DNA of 64,000 nucleotides, from positions 1-64,000 of the forward strand of contig NZ_JBGSQX010000074.1 of assembly GCF_041737845.1 (NCBI RefSeq). Direction: 5' to 3'. This document shows positions 58,834-64,000 of this stretch, piece after piece. Positions within the stretch are counted from its first letter, which is position 1, and the number at the start of each line of letters is the position of its first letter. Below the pieces are notes generated by a model that saw nothing but the letters and a program-made list of their open reading frames with translations, was not told the DNA's origin and did not search any database. The translations under genes and the position numbers were made by a program. The stretch comes from Desulfococcus sp041737845 (GTDB taxonomy: Bacteria; Desulfobacterota; Desulfobacteria; Desulfobacterales; Desulfococcaceae).

Positions 58834-59970
58834 CTATCCGCTTCTGAGGGCCGTATCCGGCGGGAGGGTCGCCGTCCGCCAGACGGGAACGATGGTCATC
58901 AGGGTGTAGGGAACGACGCTCATGAAAAACAGAAGGGCGATGTCGCCCGCGCTGAACCGGGGCGGGAGGTCGTAGCGGGGGTAAAGCACGGACCATCCCT
59001 TGAGGACGGGGGCAAAAACGGGCGCCGACAGCAAAAAAACGTGAACATACGCCAAAGCCGTGCCCGCCATGAATGCGGAGAGGGAGATGACGGCCCCCTC
59101 CCAGAACTTGACGGCGAGAATATCCCCCGTATCCCATCCCAGGGCTTTCAGGATGCCGATTTCGATGCGCTCCTCGCCGCTTACTCCGGCGGCTCTTTCC
59201 CACGCGAGGATCCAGAACGCCAGCATGGCGCCTACAAACAGCACCATGACGATGCCGCTGCGCCAGTTGAAAATCGCCTGATAGGTCTTCTGGATATCCG
59301 CCTTCAATATGTGCAGGGTGTCCGGGAGTGCCCGGGATACCTTCAGGGCGATGGTCGCCGTCTCCTGTGGATTTTTCACCGTGATGACGATATCCGCCGC
59401 AAACCCGTCCGGCAGGCCGGACACCCGCCGGAAGGTCGCCTCGGACATGAGGATGAGATCCGACGACAAGAGTCCCGTATCGGATTTCAACGATTCGACG
59501 GCATCGAGGAGGATGCCTTCCCTGTCGTGGGTGGTGAAAAAAAGACGGCGGCCCTCGACACTGCCCCAGGTCCGCATAACCCCCTCGCCGACGATGACCT
59601 CATGGTCCGAATGAAAAAAGACGGGCGGCACCATGATGGTGTAGCTGCATCCGTTGATCGGGTTGGAATAATATCCCCACAACCGGGGCCGCATCGACCG
59701 GATGCCCCGGATGGCGCCAAGATGCTCCCCATAGGAGAGGGGAAGAAAGACCTGTCGTCCGGCAATGATCCGCTGAACCACGATGTCCGGCGCCTTTTCC
59801 AATAGCGCCGTGGCTTCCTGCTGCAGGGCCGACCCCAGAAAAATGGCCGATGCCGTGACAAAGACGATGAGGGTGAACACCAGCATCAGGGCGAGGTGCC
59901 GCCATTTTCGGCGGAACAGACATGAAAGGGTGTAGTCCAGCAGATGGCGGTGCCGCTCAATCCACGTCAT
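58834..59970 (-). CDS. FtsX/MacB-type ABC transporter permease
   Basis: 378 aa. One TM after a short cytoplasmic tail (ALMLVFTLIVFVTASAIFLGS), a ~200-aa periplasmic domain, then three TMs near residues 245-370: the single-unit FtsX/MacB_FtsX layout. There is no ATPase gene in this operon. The start overlaps the preceding small gene by 14 nt. In NosL operons such permeases often go with an ATPase similar to NosF; the partner must be encoded elsewhere. Confidence 0.82.
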   Translation of the reverse strand: MTWIERHRHLLDYTLSCLFRRKWRHLALMLVFTLIVFVTASAIFLGSALQQEATALLEKAPDIVVQRIIAGRQVFLPLSYGEHLGAIRGIRSMRPRLWGYYSNPINGCSYTIMVPPVFFHSDHEVIVGEGVMRTWGSVEGRRLFFTTHDREGILLDAVESLKSDTGLLSSDLILMSEATFRRVSGLPDGFAADIVITVKNPQETATIALKVSRALPDTLHILKADIQKTYQAIFNWRSGIVMVLFVGAMLAFWILAWERAAGVSGEERIEIGILKALGWDTGDILAVKFWEGAVISLSAFMAGTALAYVHVFLLSAPVFAPVLKGWSVLYPRYDLPPRFSAGDIALLFFMSVVPYTLMTIVPVWRTATLPPDTALRSG

Positions 59971-60274
59971 GGCCGACATGAGAGAGGCGAAGGGGAGGAG
60001 GAAGGAGCGTGCCGGATGGAAAATGCTCCCTGGCCGCGGGGTGATCCTGGAACGGGGCATGACGGTCGGTCACGGCCGGGTTCCGGGTATGGGGGGCTTC
60101 GGTGAAGAGGCACAGGTCGGTGAGACCGAGCTCGGCGACCATGGCCTCCCGCAGGCCCCTCGCCCGGGCTGCTTCAGGCCCGCCGAAGCGGGGGTGGACC
60201 CCCAGGAGGAGGATGAAAAGGGTGATGCCTGTCATCGTCAGGCCGAGATACAGGGTGGAACCCCGCATCTTCAT
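59957..60274 (-). CDS. Small membrane-anchored protein of the NosL-FtsX operon
   Basis: 105 aa. One TM (LYLGLTMTGITLFILLLGV) is followed by a periplasmic tail with LREAMVAELGLTDLCLFTEA and a His-rich segment (RHAPFQDHPAAREHFPSGTL). The His cluster could bind metal. No named family recognised. It overlaps the NosL stop by 1 nt and the permease start by 14 nt, so all three are coupled. Confidence 0.72.
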   Translation of the reverse strand: MKMRGSTLYLGLTMTGITLFILLLGVHPRFGGPEAARARGLREAMVAELGLTDLCLFTEAPHTRNPAVTDRHAPFQDHPAAREHFPSGTLLPPPLRLSHVGHDVD

Positions 60275-61200
60275 CAGTCCAGGCCCTGGAGGGTTTCCGA
60301 GGTGATCTCCGTGAATTGAAGGATTTTTTTCCCCTGGTGATCCTTCATGAAGGTTTCGGCGTCGGGGCGGCTGACCACGGGGATCAGTTCCCGGCCCATG
60401 GGGCCGTAAACATCGCTGCCGATCACGAAGAAGGCGGTTCTGGCGTCGATGAAGGTCATGTCGTAATAATCGGTGACGTGAATGCTCCGGACATCGCCGG
60501 CCTTTTTTCCAGGAGCGTATTTTTCGAGGCCGAACAGGTACTTGAAGAGGTCTTTCGCGCCGTCGAAATACTGCCGATCCCCCCCTGCGAAGGTGATCAC
60601 GCCGGTCCAGTCGGGATATTTGGCGACGAACATGCCGCAGACCGGGCATTTCTCCTCCGACGAGGGCTTTGGCTGCTTTTCGGCGGTATCGGCGTGTGCT
60701 GCGTGCATTTTTTTTCGTTTTTCGCGAATCATCCGGGTATCGGCGTACATATCTTCATAGGCGGCCTTCATGGCGGCATCGAAATTGGAGATGGCGCCGC
60801 CGTGTGCGCTGACAAAGGCTTCCGCATTGCGCAGCTCCTTGAAGGCCCACTTGGCCCGGTGGGTCATGACGCCCGTCTTGCTTCCCCCGATGACCCAGAC
60901 GGCGGTCTCGGCGTCGATCAGTTCACGGGTGTCGTAATCCCCCGCCTCGATTTTCACGGGTGTCTTGTCGAGATGGATGGCCATGGATATGGCGGCGCAA
61001 TGCAGGGAGCAGTACCCCGATGACGAGGCATCCTCATAGGTCACCAGTATCCTTGAAAAGGCGAACTGTTTCCGGTCCATGTCACATAATGGGCATTTGG
61101 GATATTTTTCGATGTCTGACTGGCCGGCGCCGCCCGAGGCGAGAACGGCGGACGGCACGAGGAGGATGAGCACGAAAGAGATGAGGCAACGGCGTTTCAT
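60274..61200 (-). CDS. Exported tandem NosL-domain protein
   Basis: 308 aa. A signal peptide is followed by two NosL-like domains, each opening with a CPxC(x)M motif: CPLCDMDRKQFAF (~residue 38) and CPVCGMFVAKYPDW (~190). NosL binds Cu(I) and supplies copper to N2O reductase; tandem forms are found in operons for other copper enzymes. No nosZ is in the window. The nearby cbb3 oxidase makes CuB delivery a good guess. AAGGAAC precedes the start. Confidence 0.84.
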   Translation of the reverse strand: MKRRCLISFVLILLVPSAVLASGGAGQSDIEKYPKCPLCDMDRKQFAFSRILVTYEDASSSGYCSLHCAAISMAIHLDKTPVKIEAGDYDTRELIDAETAVWVIGGSKTGVMTHRAKWAFKELRNAEAFVSAHGGAISNFDAAMKAAYEDMYADTRMIREKRKKMHAAHADTAEKQPKPSSEEKCPVCGMFVAKYPDWTGVITFAGGDRQYFDGAKDLFKYLFGLEKYAPGKKAGDVRSIHVTDYYDMTFIDARTAFFVIGSDVYGPMGRELIPVVSRPDAETFMKDHQGKKILQFTEITSETLQGLD

Positions 61201-61440
61201 TCTGTGTTCCTTGACGGTGTGGGGGATGGTGGATTTGAGAAAAAATTTTGAAAAACATACCACGGGGGCGGGTCTCGGTCAATAAAACTCTTGTTCCCAT
61301 CATAGGCCTTGAATAATCTTCCCATCTTTGAGATATTCTTCGACTCCAAATTTAAATGGGCCATCGGATCGGGATCATTCGGGGAAAACTATTCCACGTT
61401 CCCCAACAAGGCAACCCTGTTGAATCGAAAGACGGTCGAT

Positions 61441-62256
61441 ATGCAATTGAACACGCCCAAATGGTCGGCGGCGCAGCAACGAAAAGAACAGCTGGATGAT
61501 CATATCTCCCTGAAACGCCAGGCCCAGTTCGGTTTCGAAGCGCTTTCCGAGCGGGAAAAGGCGGCGCGGGTGAGGCGTCATTTCAATTCCGTGGCCCACA
61601 AATACGATATGATGAATACCGTTCTGAGCCTGGGCATACACTACCTGTGGAAGAAAATCGCCGTCGCGGGCCTTGGGTTGAAGCCCGGCGAGGCCGTCCT
61701 CGACGTATGCGGCGGGACCGGAGACCTGTCCGTCATGGCCCGGAAGGCCGTCGGGCCTTCCGGCAAGGTCGTGCTCTACGACATCAACTGGGACATGATC
61801 CATGCCGGCCGGATCAAGCCCACCAATGCCGGCAGCCGGAGGGGCATCCTGTATGTACAGGGGGACGCCGAGCGGATTTCGTTTCCGGACGGCGCCTTCG
61901 ACGTCGTCATGGTCGGCTTTGCCGTCAGAAACATCACCCACATGAAGCAGGCCTTCCGGGAGATGTGCCGGGTGTTGAAGCCGGGGGGCCGGTTTCTCTG
62001 CCTGGAATTCTCGAAGCCGGTCTGGCCCTGGTTCCGGTGGCTCTACGACTTCTATTCCTTCCAAATCATGCCGCTCCTGGGGGACCTGGTCCTGGGCGAA
62101 CGGAAGGCCTATACCTGCCTTCCGGAAACCATCCGCCTGTTTCTCATGCCGGACGAATTGACCGAGGTGCTCACCTCCGCCGGGTTTTCGGGGGTCACCT
62201 ATGAACGGATGACCAACGGGATCGCGGTGGCCCACACCGGCACCAAAAAACGATAG
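61441..62256 (+). CDS. ubiE: UbiE/MenG-like quinone C-methyltransferase (copy 2)
   Basis: 271 aa. Motif I VLDVCGGTGDLS, DINWDM, YVQGDAERIS and GFAVRNITH are all conserved. Clearly a paralogue of the gene at 39154 (same length, similar N- and C-termini, e.g. ERKAYTCLPETIRLF against SRQAYTYLPESIRLF). The N-terminal ~70 residues differ most, so the two may act on different quinones or be expressed in different states. Directly convergent with the prenyltransferase gene. Confidence 0.88.
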   Translation: MQLNTPKWSAAQQRKEQLDDHISLKRQAQFGFEALSEREKAARVRRHFNSVAHKYDMMNTVLSLGIHYLWKKIAVAGLGLKPGEAVLDVCGGTGDLSVMARKAVGPSGKVVLYDINWDMIHAGRIKPTNAGSRRGILYVQGDAERISFPDGAFDVVMVGFAVRNITHMKQAFREMCRVLKPGGRFLCLEFSKPVWPWFRWLYDFYSFQIMPLLGDLVLGERKAYTCLPETIRLFLMPDELTEVLTSAGFSGVTYERMTNGIAVAHTGTKKR

Positions 62257-62301
62257 GCCGCAGCGGCTTTCATCTTCCCGAAGCAGCCCGGAAGCCGGGG
62301 A

Positions 62302-63258
62302 TCAGGATGAGATGAGGAGGGTGATCGCCACGATGGAAAACAGGGCCGGAGGATAATAACTGGCTCTGTTGAAGAGATGCATGGCCGATGCGCTGGAAGG
62401 ATGCCGCTGGAAATCTGCGGCGGGCAGAATGAGAAGCCAGACGCCCAGCGCGAGGATGGAAAGGTAGGCTGCGGCGCCGAAACGGATCGGGGAGATTCCG
62501 AACAGAACCAGGGTGAGGCCCACCGCTGCCCCCAGCGTCACCTGGACGGCAAACGCGGAAAGATCTAAGCCCAGGCGGACGGGGATGGTTTTGGCGCCCA
62601 GCCGGATGTCTTCATCGACATCGCTGCTGTCGTTGGGGATGTTCTGCCCTCCGAGTTCCCAGAAGAACAGCATGAAGAAGAGGGTGGCGATGAAAACCGG
62701 CGACGGGCTCGGGTCGACGGCGAACACGGCGGCGATGGATCCCAGGGTCTTGACGATGCCGTTGATGAGCGCGCGGAACGGGCTGACCTTCAGCAGGAGG
62801 CAGTAGACCGCTTCCAGGAGACAGCCCCCAATGAAGATCCATGCGCAGACCGGGTTGAGGAAATAGGCCCCGGCAAATGCGACCGCCGCCCATGCAAGTG
62901 CCCAGGCAAGGCCCTCCCGGAACCGCAGCAGCCCCTGGGCCATGGGGTGGCGCACCAGGGCCGCGTCGAGGTCCTGGGTGCCGGTCCGCGCCTGGTAGTC
63001 CTTCTGCCTGAGCTTTTCCTGGTCCACCCGGTAATCGACGACGTCGTTCAGGGCATAGACGGCGGTGTAGCCGGCAAAGACCGTGATCAGGCCCACCAGG
63101 AGAACCGGGAGGGGCGGCAGCCCGCCCAGCCACAGGCCGGCGGCGAAGCACGGGGTGGTCATGTCCATCAGCCCGTGGGGGGTGCGGGACAGGGCGAAAA
63201 AGAGCCTCAATCGAACATCGCGGATGACTCCGGGCAGGCCTGCGGCGGTTTTCACCAT
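62302..63258 (-). CDS. UbiA-family prenyltransferase
   Basis: 318 aa with about eight TM helices. The two Mg-prenyl-diphosphate motifs are NDVVDYRVD near residue 75 and DSSDVDED near 205. UbiA enzymes attach an isoprenoid chain to an aromatic acid (UbiA/MenA); the exact acceptor cannot be read. Together with ubiE and the ubiG-like gene, quinone synthesis is the likely role. AGGAG precedes the start at 63258. Confidence 0.82.
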   Translation of the reverse strand: MVKTAAGLPGVIRDVRLRLFFALSRTPHGLMDMTTPCFAAGLWLGGLPPLPVLLVGLITVFAGYTAVYALNDVVDYRVDQEKLRQKDYQARTGTQDLDAALVRHPMAQGLLRFREGLAWALAWAAVAFAGAYFLNPVCAWIFIGGCLLEAVYCLLLKVSPFRALINGIVKTLGSIAAVFAVDPSPSPVFIATLFFMLFFWELGGQNIPNDSSDVDEDIRLGAKTIPVRLGLDLSAFAVQVTLGAAVGLTLVLFGISPIRFGAAAYLSILALGVWLLILPAADFQRHPSSASAMHLFNRASYYPPALFSIVAITLLISS

Positions 63259-63466
63259 TCGACTCCTGGGTATATCGGTACGGGATACGGCATGATTTCC
63301 ATGGATACAGGGCGGTTGGCGGGTCACGGAAGCATCCGCCCGAAACATTTTGGGTTGGCCCTAAATAAACGATAACCGGCGGCAAGTCAAGGCGCATCGG
63401 AGGGGATTCGACTCCTGGAACAACCGCCCCGGCCGCATGCAGCGCGAGAGGAAAGGGAGGGTGTTC

Positions 63467-64000
63467 GTGAAACATCCCATGAATATCGGCCCCGTGAATG
63501 TCGACAGGAATGAGCTGAAAAAATTCGAGGGGGCCGCCGATGCGTGGTGGGACCTGCGAGGGGAGTTCAAGCCCCTTCATGACATCAATCCGCTCCGGCT
63601 GGCGTATATCCGGCGCCGCACGTCGCTTTCGGGTGCCCGGGTCCTGGATGTGGGATGCGGCGGGGGCATCCTGAGCGAGGCCCTTGCGGGCGAAGGCGCC
63701 CATGTCACCGGAATCGACATGGGCGAGGCGCCGCTCAAGGCGGCCCGACGCCATTTGGAACAGACGGGCCGTCGGATCGATTACCTTCGAACAACGGTGG
63801 AGCGGCTGGCCGACATGGCGCCGTCGTCATTTGACGTGGTGGCCTGCATGGAGCTTCTGGAGCATGTTCCCCGGCCGGAATCCGCCGTCCGCGCCTGCGG
63901 CCGCCTGGTCAAGCCCGGCGGGGACGTGTTTTTCGCCACCATCAACCGCAATGTCAAGTCCTTCGTTTTTGCCATTATCGGCGCCGAATACGTTCTCCGT
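63467..64000 (+). CDS. ubiG: UbiG-like O-methyltransferase (partial, runs off the window)
   Basis: The first 178 codons. ELKKFEGAADAWWDLRGEFK is the UbiG N-terminal signature, and motif I is VLDVGCGGGILSEALA. UbiG carries out two O-methylations in ubiquinone synthesis; in an anaerobe it may act on a related quinone. The start is taken as GTG 63467, six nt after GGGAGG; ATG 63479 is an in-frame alternative. The stop lies beyond the end of the window. Confidence 0.85.
   Translation, partial: MKHPMNIGPVNVDRNELKKFEGAADAWWDLRGEFKPLHDINPLRLAYIRRRTSLSGARVLDVGCGGGILSEALAGEGAHVTGIDMGEAPLKAARRHLEQTGRRIDYLRTTVERLADMAPSSFDVVACMELLEHVPRPESAVRACGRLVKPGGDVFFATINRNVKSFVFAIIGAEYVLR

Noticed and set aside
61309..61440. 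Upstream extension of the second UbiE (44 residues)
   Set aside because: The extension is unlike UbiE proteins; the start at 61441 aligns with the paralogue and gives the same length.
1..64000. CRISPR array or tRNA genes
   Set aside because: No evenly spaced repeat series and no cloverleaf with a T-loop GTTCRA box were found by reading.

Overview
The window is about 64 kb of GC-rich bacterial DNA that looks like a chromosome segment of a Desulfobacterota (former Deltaproteobacteria) type organism. The grounds are a CooC-type nickel-insertion ATPase, multi-PAS kinases that begin MADKPSYE followed by a short coiled coil, an alternative complex III/cbb3 oxidase operon, and menaquinone-type methyltransferases. 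It opens in the last ~55 nt of a 5S rRNA gene followed by a strong terminator, so it starts at the end of an rRNA operon. No species is assigned.

Region 1 (0-13 kb): a Ski2-like helicase coupled to cooC; two divergent signalling proteins that share the same N-terminal GAF-like sensor (a PP2C phosphatase and a sigma-54 activator); an OsmC gene with a textbook sigma-54 promoter and two upstream dyads; a U32 peptidase; an SH3/AMIN-like envelope protein; a cupin; and a corrinoid-binding-like protein that lacks the usual cobalt-ligating His. Region 2 (13-31 kb): an OmpR-type two-component system, a DegP/HtrA protease, an MBL hydrolase, an ADP-ribosylglycohydrolase, a ybbA-ybbP-tesA operon with an HDAC-like amidohydrolase upstream, a MATE exporter, an Asp/Glu racemase, a degenerate receiver, a CBS protein and a 1019-aa hybrid PAS kinase.

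Region 3 (31.1-37.0 kb) is an accessory island and probably the relic of a chromosomal integron. A truncated integron-integrase-like pseudogene (36787-36981, + strand) diverges from a leftward array of small genes. The array holds a membrane protein, a lipoprotein, a DUF2442 pseudogene with two stops, a MntA-HepT pair, a Phd-ParE pair and a REP-associated transposase. attC-like sites follow HepT and the ParE-like toxin, and an RT-deleted group II intron lies antisense to the array.

Region 4 (37-64 kb) is about respiration and quinones. A Rad50/SbcC-like ATPase with a small helical partner and a first ubiE precede a 12-gene operon (40.3-53.1 kb). That operon encodes alternative complex III (act), a rearranged cbb3 oxidase, small membrane subunits, a lipoprotein cytochrome c and a CcoI-type copper ATPase. 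A NarL-type regulator, a FlK-like thioesterase, cysE-cysK, and a copper-handling/assembly operon (NosL - small protein - FtsX permease - FixH-like - DsbD_2-like) follow. The end holds a second ubiE of identical length, a UbiA prenyltransferase and the start of a ubiG-like methyltransferase. The likely logic is quinol made by the UbiA/UbiE enzymes, oxidised by ACIII, electrons passed through its cytochromes to the cbb3 oxidase, with CcoI, CcoS, FixH-like and NosL-like proteins supplying copper and assembly.
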